A stretch of DNA of 32,554 nt from the NCBI GenBank assembly GCA_035267045.1, contig DATFMH010000095.1, forward strand, positions 1 to 32,554. Reading direction: 5' to 3'. The stretch's first letter is position 1; each line of letters starts with the position of its first letter. The position numbers and the translations under genes were made by a program. The stretch is from DATFMH01 sp035267045. Its GTDB lineage: Bacteria; Bacteroidota; Rhodothermia; Balneolales; DATFMH01. The notes beneath the pieces were generated by a model. That model was not told where the DNA came from. It was given only the letters and a program-made list of their open reading frames with translations, and did no database searches. Of the stretch, positions 8,025-15,572 are shown in pieces.

Positions 8025-9656
8025 TTATTTAACAGGTTCACCTTTTTTGCAATAGGAGAACTTGTAAATCATTAAATCCTGACCATCAACCGGGTGTTCC
8101 GTTAACGATTTTGCTTCCATGAAATACAGAAGATAATCACGTCCGCCGGCTTTAGCATCGGTTCCGCTCAATTTAAAACCGCCGAATGGTTGAGCACCAA
8201 CGAGAGATCCGGTACATCCGCGGTTAATGTAAAGATTACCAACTTTAACTTCGCGAAGTACTCTGTCTATATGATCTGTATTATAGGAAAAGAATCCGCC
8301 GGTCAATCCGTAATCGGTATCATTGGCAATACGGATGGCGTCATCAAGATCTTTTGCTTTGATAAAGGCTAAAACAGGACCAAAGATTTCTTCCTGTGCA
8401 ATACGGGCATGCGGATCAACATCCTTAAATACTGTAGGTTCAATATAATAACCTTCGTTTTCCATTTTTGCCCGTTTACCCCCGGCCAGTAATGTTCCTT
8501 CACTCTTGCCGACTTCAATATAACTCATTATTTTGTCGACAGCTTTTTGATTGATAACCGGACCGAGATTGGGGTTATCCTTGGCATTGCCGACTACAAG
8601 ATCTTTAACACGTTCAACTACTTTGTCGACAACATCATCGTATACATCTTCCATGACAATGGCACGGGAGCCGGCGGAACATTTTTGTCCCTGGAATCCA
8701 TAAGCAGACTTGACGATACCCTCGGCTGCGGCTTCAAGATCGGAGTCGGAATCGACAACAACAGCGTTTTTGCCACCCATTTCGGCCAGAACGCGTTTGA
8801 GGAATCGCTGATTCTCTTTTGTTTTACCGGCTGATTCATAAATGTGCAATCCAACTTTTTTCGATCCAGTAAAGGATATGAACCGGGTATCCGGATCTTG
8901 TACCAGGGTTTCACCAACTTCGAGATCTTCACCGGTGACATAGTTATATACACCTGCAGGTAATCCGGCTTCTTCAAGAATTTCAGCTATGATATGTCCC
9001 ATTTTCGGAGTATCAGGAGCCGGCTTAGATACAACAGTACATCCGGCTGCTATAGGAGCGACTGCAACTCCAAGGCATATGGCAAAGGGAAAGTTCCATG
9101 GTGATATTGAAACACCTGCACCTATAGGCGTATAGATTGTTCTGTTTTTATCGCCCCAGGTATCTTCAACTATTTCCATTCCTTTGTCCAGGCGAAGGGC
9201 CTGATGAGCATAATAATTCAAAAAGTCGATACCTTCGGCAGTATCTGCATCAGCTTCAACATAGTTTTTACCCGCTTCACTAATCATCCATGCATTAATT
9301 TCCATGCGACGGCGCTGAGCAATTTCAGCGGCTTTAAAAAGATATTCGGCGCGTTCTTCGGCAGATACATATTGCCAGGTTTCAAAAGCTTTCCAGGCCG
9401 ATTGAAGCGCTTTTCGTGCCTGCTCTTTACTTGCTTTTTGAAAGACTCCGATAACTTCATCAAGATTGGATGGGTTTTTGCTTTCAAAGGTTCCTTTATC
9501 ACCCTTTACCCATTTACCATCAATATATAAATCATATTCTTTTCCGAAATTTGATCGCGCCTCTTGAATGGCAGCTTTTAGTGCTTTGTCATTGGTATCA
9601 ACCGAGAAGTCCAAATGACCTTGATTGTAATATTTTTCTCTTACATTGTCAGGCAT
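8025..9656 (-). CDS. pruA: 1-pyrroline-5-carboxylate dehydrogenase (L-glutamate gamma-semialdehyde dehydrogenase)
   Basis: This aldehyde dehydrogenase superfamily member of 543 residues oxidises glutamate semialdehyde to glutamate with NAD+, the second step of proline breakdown. Visible features are the Rossmann-region PWNFP (186-190), FTGSKKVG (262-269), the general base E292 in LAEMGGKNAVVVDSDSDLEA, and the nucleophile C326 in GFQGQKCSAGSR. The GQKCSA context, the length and the long N-terminal arm fit the RocA/PruA group. It is a stand-alone enzyme without a proline dehydrogenase domain, and no proline dehydrogenase gene is visible nearby. The ATG has GGAG upstream. It is transcribed divergently from gap, across a 316-bp region with several palindromes. 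Confidence 0.92.
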   Translation of the reverse strand: MPDNVREKYYNQGHLDFSVDTNDKALKAAIQEARSNFGKEYDLYIDGKWVKGDKGTFESKNPSNLDEVIGVFQKASKEQARKALQSAWKAFETWQYVSAEERAEYLFKAAEIAQRRRMEINAWMISEAGKNYVEADADTAEGIDFLNYYAHQALRLDKGMEIVEDTWGDKNRTIYTPIGAGVSISPWNFPFAICLGVAVAPIAAGCTVVSKPAPDTPKMGHIIAEILEEAGLPAGVYNYVTGEDLEVGETLVQDPDTRFISFTGSKKVGLHIYESAGKTKENQRFLKRVLAEMGGKNAVVVDSDSDLEAAAEGIVKSAYGFQGQKCSAGSRAIVMEDVYDDVVDKVVERVKDLVVGNAKDNPNLGPVINQKAVDKIMSYIEVGKSEGTLLAGGKRAKMENEGYYIEPTVFKDVDPHARIAQEEIFGPVLAFIKAKDLDDAIRIANDTDYGLTGGFFSYNTDHIDRVLREVKVGNLYINRGCTGSLVGAQPFGGFKLSGTDAKAGGRDYLLYFMEAKSLTEHPVDGQDLMIYKFSYCKKGEPVK

Positions 9657-9815
9657 TCTTTACTCCAATATTTTTATTCAAAATTTTTAACGTTTATTCA
9701 TTTGTATAAACGTATGATTGTAATTATTAATTTCTTCTATAAGATTTACCGAAATATAGTCAGAAATAACCAAGGGTTTCAAAAAAGTGTGAAAAATTGA
9801 CAAATTCATAAGTGG

Positions 9816-9849
9816 TTAGCGCTTGCTAATGCTTCTTATGATAAGTAGC
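9816..9849. promoter_or_regulatory. Two adjacent palindromes in the pruA-gap divergent region
   Basis: TTAGC (9816-9820) and GCTAA (9825-9829) form a palindrome. Directly after it, GCTTCTTATGATAAGTAGC (9831-9849) is a 19-bp palindrome with one mismatched pair around a central G. They are placed to act as operators for pruA, gap or both. No regulator gene is nearby to pair with them. Confidence 0.35.
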
Positions 9850-9863
9850 TTTAAACGATAAAT

Positions 9864-9898
9864 ATGTCTCATATAAAATATTTAGAAACATGAGACAT
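9864..9898. promoter_or_regulatory. Perfect 9-bp inverted repeat upstream of gap
   Basis: ATGTCTCAT (9864-9872) is repeated in inverse as ATGAGACAT (9890-9898) with a 17-bp spacer, 74 bp before the gap start. It may be an operator pair or a hairpin in the gap leader. The rest of the 9657-9972 gap holds no gene that I can see. Confidence 0.35.
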
Positions 9899-9972
9899 TG
9901 AATGGTATTGATTTTATATTCGTTATTTTATTAAAAAGTTATTAACAGAAAGTACAAGAAAGGTTTAAGTAA

Positions 9973-10968
9973 ATGGCTAAAATAAAAGTTGGTATCAATG
10001 GATTTGGTCGTATTGGCAGACAAGTAACGCGATCTATCTTTGCATATCATGATAATATTGAAATTGTAGGGGTGAACGATTTAACAGACCCGCAAACCCT
10101 TGCACACCTTTTTAAATATGACTCAGCTCAGGGTACCTTCAATGGAGAAGTATCAGTCGAAGGCAATAATATCATTATTAATGGCAATAAAATTGCTATC
10201 TCCGCTGAAAAAGATCCCGCCAATTTAAAATGGGATGAAAAAGGAGCTGATATCGTTGTTGAATCAACAGGATTTTTCAGGAAAAAAGAAGATGCCAGCA
10301 AACATTTTTCTGCTGGTGCTAAAAAAGTAATTATTTCCGCACCTGCCAAGGGTGATGTAAAAACGGTTGTGCTCGGCGTTAATGATGCTGAAATTTCCAG
10401 TGATGTCAACTTGTACTCAAATGCAAGCTGCACGACAAATTGCCTGGCCCCGATGGTTAAAGTCCTTGATGATAATTTCGGTATTGTAAAAGGATTCATG
10501 ACAACTGTACATGCCTATACTGCTGATCAACGTTTGCAAGATGCTCCTCACAGTGACCTTAGAAGAGCCCGTGCTGCTGCTGTCAATATCGTGCCTACCA
10601 CAACTGGTGCTGCCAAAGCAGTGGGCCTGGTACTTCCTCATCTTGCCGGTAAATTGGATGGCGGAGCTATTCGTGTTCCCGTTCCGACTGGTTCTTTGAC
10701 CGATTTTACAGCAGTTGTGAATAAAGAAGTATCTGATGAAGATGTTCTATCGGTATTTAAAGAGGCTGCTGCCGGAGATATGAAAGGTATCTTGCAATTC
10801 AACACAGACCCAATTGTATCATCTGATATTGTTGGTAATCCGCATTCCTGCATTTTTGATGCAGACTTGACTAAAGTTGATGGCAAACTGGTTAAAATAA
10901 TCGGATGGTATGATAACGAAGCCGGTTACTCAGCCAGAACTGCAGATTTAATTGAGCGCCTCGCTTAA
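9973..10968 (+). CDS. gap: Glyceraldehyde-3-phosphate dehydrogenase, NAD-type
   Basis: This is the glycolytic enzyme of 331 residues that converts glyceraldehyde 3-phosphate to 1,3-bisphosphoglycerate. The Rossmann fold begins IKVGINGFGRIGRQVTRS. The signature SNASCTTNCLAP holds C153, with the base H180 in TTVHAYTADQRLQDAPH. The acidic residue D36 in VGVNDLTD and the following Leu suggest NAD+ preference. The C-terminal WYDNEAGYS is intact. The ATG has an AAAGG ribosome binding site. It is followed at once by a strong terminator, so it is a single-gene unit. Confidence 0.97.
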   Translation: MAKIKVGINGFGRIGRQVTRSIFAYHDNIEIVGVNDLTDPQTLAHLFKYDSAQGTFNGEVSVEGNNIIINGNKIAISAEKDPANLKWDEKGADIVVESTGFFRKKEDASKHFSAGAKKVIISAPAKGDVKTVVLGVNDAEISSDVNLYSNASCTTNCLAPMVKVLDDNFGIVKGFMTTVHAYTADQRLQDAPHSDLRRARAAAVNIVPTTTGAAKAVGLVLPHLAGKLDGGAIRVPVPTGSLTDFTAVVNKEVSDEDVLSVFKEAAAGDMKGILQFNTDPIVSSDIVGNPHSCIFDADLTKVDGKLVKIIGWYDNEAGYSARTADLIERLA

Positions 10969-10992
10969 GTAAGAGACAGTATACATTTATTT

Positions 10993-11029
10993 AAAAAATC
11001 CGCATCCGGTAACCGGCTGCGGATTTTTT
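10993..11029 (+). terminator. Rho-independent terminator of gap
   Basis: A 12-bp perfect stem pairs 10993-11004 with 11018-11029 (AAAAAATCCGCA and its complement), extended by an inner TCCGG/CCGGC pairing. A T-run follows. Confidence 0.95.
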
Positions 11030-11064
11030 GTTTTAGCCACAGGTTATTGCAGTTTTTGATAATT

Positions 11065-11564
11065 AATGACAGGGTGGGGAGGCTATGTTTGTTATTCGAA
11101 CCGAAAACCTGCTGGAAGCCTGTCATCCCGACCAGGCGGAGGGATCTGCAACGGCCAAAGGCGTTCATGGGTATCGAAAGGGCATAAGATTTCCGGGCGT
11201 TGATAGATTCCTCTGCAAACACGGAATGACAGGGTTGGGAGGTTATGTTTGTTATTCGAACCAAAGACCTGCTGGAAGCCTGTCATCCCGACCATGTGGA
11301 GGGATCTGTAACGGCCAAAGGCGTTCATGAGTATCGAAAGGGCACAAGGTTTCCGGGCGTTGTTAGATTCCTCGGCAAACACGGAATGACAGGGTTGGGA
11401 GGTTCTGTTTGATATTCGAACCAAAAACCTGCTGGAAGCCTGTCATCCCGACCATGTGGAGGGATCTGCAACGGCCAAAGGCGTTCATGAGTATCGAAAT
11501 AGCATAAGGTTTCCGGGCGTTGAAAAATTCCTCGACAAACTCGAAATGACAGGGTGGGGAGGCT
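11065..11564. repeat. 160-bp tandem repeat, three full copies plus a 20-bp partial
   Basis: Units start at 11065, 11225 and 11385, exactly 160 bp apart, each opening AATGACAGGG. A fourth copy of the first 20 bp ends the array at 11564. By eye the units differ at roughly 12-14 positions each, about 92% identity, with no insertions or deletions. Each unit holds a left arm TGTCATCCCGACC with GGAGGGATCT and a right arm AGATTCCTC with GGAATGACA. The arms are roughly inverted copies of each other, as in a small palindromic mobile repeat. A period of 160 is not a multiple of three, so the open frames over the array change register and are not genes. The region 11030-11600 holds nothing else. Confidence 0.92.
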
Positions 11565-11600
11565 TCAGATAGGATTAAATACCTCATCATCTACCCGATT

Positions 11601-11640
11601 AAACAAAATCCTGAAGGTAAGTCATCAGTTATTCTATTAG
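11601..11640 (-). repeat. Direct repeat, tRNA 3' flank, copy A
   Basis: This 40-bp stretch matches 11958-11997 apart from a 1-bp indel on each side of the CCTGA motif and a T/C change. It is the DNA that lies just 3' of tRNA-Pro, duplicated here next to the truncated tRNA copy. The duplication therefore extends beyond the tRNA itself. Confidence 0.85.
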
Positions 11641-11705
11641 TCGGGGCGACAGGATTTGAACCTGCGACCTTCCCGAAAGCCTTCGGGACGCTCTACCGGG
11701 CTGAG
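11641..11705 (-). pseudogene. Truncated tRNA-Pro copy with replaced anticodon arm
   Basis: Read on the minus strand, this begins at CTCAGCCCGGTAGAGC (the D-arm) and ends at GTCGCCCCGA. It is identical to the real tRNA-Pro at 11998-12071 in the D-arm, T-arm and 3' acceptor strand. The 5' acceptor strand (CGGGGCGTGG) is missing. The 17-nt anticodon arm is replaced by an 18-nt hairpin, TCCCGAAGGCTTTCGGGA, a 7-bp stem with a 4-nt loop and no usable anticodon. It cannot be a working tRNA. The stop codon of the GIY-YIG gene lies inside its D-arm. Confidence 0.9.
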
Positions 11706-11941
11706 TTTATTAAATATTCGATATACGATCTGCTTTTTTTAGCTTTGATTGCCCGTTCGCGCTTGCGGGCATCTGACTTGTTCTCAAAATCTTCTTGATA
11801 TACGAGTTCCCAGGGTTCACCGCCACGTGTGGATGGTGTATGATGGTTGTTATGCTCGTTTAATCGGCGTTGAAGATCATTAGTGCTGCCAATGTAAAAC
11901 GTATCTCTTTTGGAGCTGTAAAGAATATATAAAAACCACAT
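11693..11941 (-). CDS. GIY-YIG nuclease domain protein (UPF0213-like), tRNA-associated
   Basis: The 82-residue protein is a single GIY-YIG endonuclease domain: WFLYILYSS, then FYIGSTNDLQRRLNEHN with the catalytic Arg, and ARKRERAIKAKK with the metal-binding Glu. This is the small stand-alone type related to YhbQ/UPF0213; substrates are not established. The ATG at 11941 has a very strong ribosome binding site, GGGAGGAGGG, about 4 bp upstream. Its last codons, TCA GCC CGG TAG, are the D-arm of a truncated tRNA-Pro, which supplies the stop. The gene lies between the intact tRNA-Pro and that truncated copy, so the tRNA transcript would read into it. The arrangement suggests a small mobile element using the tRNA gene as a target. 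The catalytic motifs look intact. Confidence 0.88.
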   Translation of the reverse strand: MWFLYILYSSKRDTFYIGSTNDLQRRLNEHNNHHTPSTRGGEPWELVYQEDFENKSDARKRERAIKAKKSRSYIEYLINSAR

Positions 11942-11957
11942 TTTCCCTCCTCCCTAA

Positions 11958-11997
11958 AAACAAAAATCCTGAGGTAAGTCATCAGTCATTCTATTAG
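11958..11997 (-). repeat. Direct repeat, tRNA 3' flank, copy B
   Basis: This is the natural 3' flank of tRNA-Pro and is repeated at 11601-11640. Together with the tRNA part, the direct repeat is about 105 bp (11601-11705 against 11958-12061), broken only by the anticodon arm and a few changes. Confidence 0.85.
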
Positions 11998-12071
11998 TCG
12001 GGGCGACAGGATTTGAACCTGCGACCTCTGCGTCCCGAACGCAGCGCTCTACCGGGCTGAGCCACGCCCCG
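11998..12071 (-). tRNA. tRNA-Pro (anticodon CGG)
   Basis: The minus strand gives a 74-nt cloverleaf. The acceptor CGGGGCG pairs with CGCCCCG, with discriminator A. The D-stem is GCTC/GAGC. The anticodon stem CTGCG/CGCAG encloses the loop TTCGGGA (anticodon CGG). The T-arm is GCAGG-TTCAAAT-CCTGT. CCA is not encoded. It reads the codon CCG. No terminator separates it from the downstream GIY-YIG gene. Confidence 0.95.
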
Positions 12072-12246
12072 ATTAAATCGAGTTTTTAATTTAAGAACAT
12101 CTACAGACTTTTTCAGCCTATTATTAAATTAATTTCTTACTGGCTACAAAATGCTTCTTTCATAATTTAATTTTCTGATTTCATTAAATTCTCTGTGCTT
12201 TTTTTGATTTTATCTGTGTCCCCTCTGTGGTTTCGTTTCAACTTTC

Positions 12247-12284
12247 AAAGATCAATTTTTTATATTCATATAAAATTGATCTTT
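12247..12284. promoter_or_regulatory. 13-bp perfect inverted repeat ahead of the aldo/keto reductase gene
   Basis: AAAGATCAATTTT (12247-12259) is repeated in inverse as AAAATTGATCTTT (12272-12284) with a 12-nt loop, 22 bp before the ATG at 12307. It would fold as a stable hairpin in the leader, or serve as a binding site. No T-run follows, so it is not a standard terminator. Confidence 0.4.
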
Positions 12285-12306
12285 AGAACATAAATTATTG
12301 GAGAAT

Positions 12307-13290
12307 ATGAATTACCGGTCATTTCAAGACGTAAAAGTAGCCGAAGTCGGTTTGGGAACATGGCAATTGGGAAGTGCCGAATGGGGCGATGTAGATGAAG
12401 ATGAAGCCCTGGAAATATTAGATTCATATGTTGATAATGGCGGCACTTTTATTGATACAGCCGATATCTACGGCATGGGATTAAGTGAGAAGACGGTTGG
12501 TAAATTTTTGAAATCACGTGATGAAGACATATATGTAGCCACCAAACTTGGCAGAAGAGAGGATGATGTAAATGGCTGGCCTCAAAATTTTACTTATGAT
12601 TATATGAAGAAGCACGTGGAGAGTTCATTACGGAATTTAGGTGTCTCCAGGCTCTTTCTTGATCAGTTCCACTGTATCCCCAAAGAACAATTACAAAAAG
12701 GAGAAGTTTTCGATCATTTTCGCCGCTTGCAGGATGAAAAATTAATCCGTTATTGGGGAGCGAGTGTTGAAACCACAGAAGAGGCATTAATTTGTCTGGA
12801 ACAGGAAGGATTGGCTTCATTGCAGATCATATTCAATATGTTTCGCCAGCATGTAGCCGATGAGTTATTTTCAAAAGCTAAGGAGAAAGGTGTTGCATTG
12901 ATTATAAGGGTTCCATTGGCCAGTGGTGTACTGACCGGGAAATTCGATAAGAACACAACTTTTCCTGAAAATGATCATCGCAATTTCAATGCAGACGGTC
13001 AGGCTTTTAATGCCGGTGAAACATTTTCGGGTGTGCCGTTTAATCAGGCGGTTGATTTTGCAAACGAAATAAAAAATCAATTACCGGACAACCGCATGCC
13101 TCAATGGGCTATTCGGTGGATTCTGGATCATCCGGAAGTTACAACGGTAATACCAGGGGCCTCCAAAGCTTCTCAAGTAAAAAGTAATGTTCAGGCCTCT
13201 GAACTGCCTCCGTTGTCATCAGAAACTCACGAGGAATTGCGGAAGTTATATGATGATAATATCTATTCTTCCATAAGAGGACATTTCTAA
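12307..13290 (+). CDS. Aldo/keto reductase
   Basis: This is an NADPH-dependent oxidoreductase of the aldo/keto reductase superfamily, a TIM barrel of 327 residues. The catalytic tetrad is present: D50 and Y55 in FIDTADIYG, K80 in VATKLG, and H122 in LDQFHCIP. The cofactor-binding end shows IPGASKASQV. It resembles the bacterial YhdN/general stress or oxidoreductase type rather than sugar-specific eukaryotic forms; the substrate is unknown. I chose ATG 12307 (MNYRSFQDVKVAEVGLG) over TTG 12298. GGAG lies only 3 bp before the ATG, which is tight, but the protein start matches the family. A hairpin lies in its leader. Confidence 0.9.
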   Translation: MNYRSFQDVKVAEVGLGTWQLGSAEWGDVDEDEALEILDSYVDNGGTFIDTADIYGMGLSEKTVGKFLKSRDEDIYVATKLGRREDDVNGWPQNFTYDYMKKHVESSLRNLGVSRLFLDQFHCIPKEQLQKGEVFDHFRRLQDEKLIRYWGASVETTEEALICLEQEGLASLQIIFNMFRQHVADELFSKAKEKGVALIIRVPLASGVLTGKFDKNTTFPENDHRNFNADGQAFNAGETFSGVPFNQAVDFANEIKNQLPDNRMPQWAIRWILDHPEVTTVIPGASKASQVKSNVQASELPPLSSETHEELRKLYDDNIYSSIRGHF

Positions 13291-13359
13291 CCAGAGTTCA
13301 ACGGCAGGGACGTGTCTTGCATGTTCCTGCTGAACACTGATAAAAAATAATTATATCGG

Positions 13360-13387
13360 AATGTTTGGAAAGCTGTATCCAAACATT
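13360..13387 (+). terminator. Hairpin after the aldo/keto reductase gene, possible terminator
   Basis: AATGTTTGGA (13360-13369) pairs perfectly with TCCAAACATT (13378-13387) around an 8-nt loop. No T-run follows, so termination is uncertain. It may instead be a leader element of the transporter gene that starts 88 bp downstream. Confidence 0.35.
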
Positions 13388-13475
13388 AAATTAGATATTA
13401 TTAGTTATCAGGATAATTATCTCAATAAGAGGGGGGATAATTAGGCTCATATAATTCATCAAGAGGAGGGTTTTA

Positions 13476-15464
13476 GTGTCTCAAAATGTTGAGGTTGATA
13501 AACCATATATAGGTCCGGATATAAAATTACCCGAGATCACAATTAAGGCTTTTATTCTTGGTATAGTCTTATCCATGTTGTTAGCGGGCGCAAATGCCTA
13601 TTTGGGATTATTTGCCGGGATGACTGTTTCTGCATCTATTCCGGCTGCAGTCATATCAATGGCCGTACTTCGGTTGTTTAAACGGTCCAATATCCTTGAA
13701 AATAATATTGTTCAAACAGCAGCATCTGCCGGAGAATCCCTGGCTGCCGGTGTCATTTTCACATTACCGGCTTTGGCACTGATGGGATACTGGAAGCAAT
13801 TCAATTATTGGGAAACGACGATGATAGCATTGAGCGGTGGTGTGCTGGGTGTCTTGTTTACCATACCTCTCAGGACTGCACTGATCGTGAAGCAACCACT
13901 GAAATTTCCTGAAGGAGTGGCTACCGCTGAAGTGCTCATGACGGGTGAACGTGGAGGTGCGGCAGTCAAGTATTTAATATGGAGTTCTGTTGTAGGCGGA
14001 TTCATGAAGTTTTTTCAACAGGGTATGAATTTATGGGGAAGTGTATTTGAAAAGGCCCGTATTTTTGGAGGGCGAACCTTCGTCTATTTTGGTGTTGATG
14101 TGTCACCGGCTTTGATTGCTGTTGGCTTCATCGTCGGACTTAATATTTCATTTCTGGTATTTATGGGTGGAGTGATAAGCTGGTGGATAGCCATACCTAT
14201 TTATGTCGTATCACATGGTGTTCAGGGTGGGACGAATGCTATTGAGGCCGGTTATGATATTTGGTCAAACCAAATACGTTATCTTGGAGTAGGTTCGATG
14301 GTTGTCGGCGGATTGTGGGCGCTTGTCAGCCTGCGAGGGGCCATTGTCTCGGCAATGAAAGAGGGATTTCACGCTTTTAAGGAAAAGGGTAAAGAAGCGA
14401 CGGAAATACTGCGTACAGAATATGATACTCCGATGTCATGGGTATTGCTCGGAATCGGAATACTCGTTGTCCCAATCTTCATAATATATGAACGGGAGAT
14501 ACAATCGTATGAGATATCAATATTCATGGCCATTCTGATGATTTTTGCCGGTTTCCTTTTTTCAGCTGTAGCCGGTTATATGGCCGGCCTTGTAGGGAGT
14601 TCGAACAACCCTATTTCAGGTGTCACTATTGCAACTATCCTGACTTCTGCATTGATATTGGCGGCACTCATGGGGACCGATTCCGGTTCGGGTGCAGCCG
14701 CGGCAATTATGATTGGTGCTGTCGTTTGTTCAGCAGCAGCTATTGCAGGGGATAATATGCAGGATTTGAAAGCGGGTCACGTAGTGGGCGCAACACCATT
14801 GAATCAGCAAATTATGCAAATGGTGGGTGTCATATCTGCCGCTTTAGTTATGGCCCCGATTTTATCATTGCTTAATAATGCTTACGGTTTTGGGGCCAAA
14901 ACGCTGCAACATCCCAATGCCTTGACCGCACCACAGGCAAGTTTAATGGCAAGTGTGGCAGAAGGGGTATTCGGCGGGCATTTACCCTGGGATATGATCA
15001 TCATAGGTATGCTCATCGGTGTGGCAATAATAGTCATTGATCTCTACCTGGAGAAAATTGATTCCGATTTCAGAATGCCGGTTTTAGCTGTGGCTGTTGG
15101 TATCTACCTGCCATTTGAATTAGACAGCGCCATAATGGTGGGGGGAGTAATAGCATGGATGGTCAAACGATATCAAAACACTCATAAAAAAGCTGATAAA
15201 AGCGAGCACGAAAAATTTTCGGATGCCAGTGATAACGCGGGATTACTTTTCTCCTCCGGTCTGATAACCGGAGAGGCCTTGATGGGTATTATTCTGGCAA
15301 TACCTATAGCGTATTACGGCGGGTTGAATATTTTCGGTATCGAACATCTTTTCGGAATTACCAAAGAACCGTTTGCTGCATGGCCCGGCCTGATTCTGTT
15401 AATAGGTATTTGTTATTTCATGTATCGCACAGCAGTGAAAGTATTCAATAAGGGAGCTGATTAG
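13476..15464 (+). CDS. OPT-family oligopeptide transporter
   Basis: This integral inner-membrane protein of 662 residues has about 14-16 hydrophobic segments. It belongs to the oligopeptide transporter (OPT) superfamily, bacterial branch. Family landmarks include ITIKAFILGIVLSMLLAGANAYLGL near the start (given here only as the region at about residues 22-47), SSNNPISGVTIATILTSA (about 374-391), and MQDLKAGHVVGATP (about 428-441). OPT proteins take up small peptides or metal chelates with protons; the substrate here is not readable. The start is GTG at 13476, with a strong GAGGAGG ribosome binding site 5-6 bp upstream. A terminator follows. No peptidase or siderophore gene lies beside it. Confidence 0.92.
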   Translation: MSQNVEVDKPYIGPDIKLPEITIKAFILGIVLSMLLAGANAYLGLFAGMTVSASIPAAVISMAVLRLFKRSNILENNIVQTAASAGESLAAGVIFTLPALALMGYWKQFNYWETTMIALSGGVLGVLFTIPLRTALIVKQPLKFPEGVATAEVLMTGERGGAAVKYLIWSSVVGGFMKFFQQGMNLWGSVFEKARIFGGRTFVYFGVDVSPALIAVGFIVGLNISFLVFMGGVISWWIAIPIYVVSHGVQGGTNAIEAGYDIWSNQIRYLGVGSMVVGGLWALVSLRGAIVSAMKEGFHAFKEKGKEATEILRTEYDTPMSWVLLGIGILVVPIFIIYEREIQSYEISIFMAILMIFAGFLFSAVAGYMAGLVGSSNNPISGVTIATILTSALILAALMGTDSGSGAAAAIMIGAVVCSAAAIAGDNMQDLKAGHVVGATPLNQQIMQMVGVISAALVMAPILSLLNNAYGFGAKTLQHPNALTAPQASLMASVAEGVFGGHLPWDMIIIGMLIGVAIIVIDLYLEKIDSDFRMPVLAVAVGIYLPFELDSAIMVGGVIAWMVKRYQNTHKKADKSEHEKFSDASDNAGLLFSSGLITGEALMGIILAIPIAYYGGLNIFGIEHLFGITKEPFAAWPGLILLIGICYFMYRTAVKVFNKGAD

Positions 15465-15478
15465 ATACTATTTATAAT

Positions 15479-15511
15479 AAAGAACCCCGCTTGAAATAAA
15501 CGGGGTTCTTT
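15479..15511. terminator. Bidirectional terminator between the OPT gene and hisIE
   Basis: AAAGAACCCCG (15479-15489) pairs perfectly with CGGGGTTCTTT (15501-15511). A and T on the flanks allow use from both convergent genes. Confidence 0.9.
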
Positions 15512-15572
15512 AAATGACATTAAAAAGTCGATATGAGAATTTTTAACATCGTTTTTATAACGTTTACAACAT

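Noticed and set aside
11065..11564. CRISPR array
   Set aside because: The units are 160 bp and fully repeated with no unique spacers of constant size, and there are no cas genes in the window.
10965..11590. Several open frames on both strands across the 160-bp repeats, with repeated peptide pieces such as MNAFGR and GMTGFQQVFGSN
   Set aside because: They are translations of the tandem repeat. The period of 160 is not a multiple of three, so register changes with each unit. No ribosome binding sites or family resemblance.
11601..12071. Attachment sites of an integrated phage or integrative element
   Set aside because: There is no integrase and the enclosed DNA is under 300 bp with only the GIY-YIG gene. 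The direct repeat also extends past the tRNA, so a simple tyrosine-recombinase att pair does not explain it.
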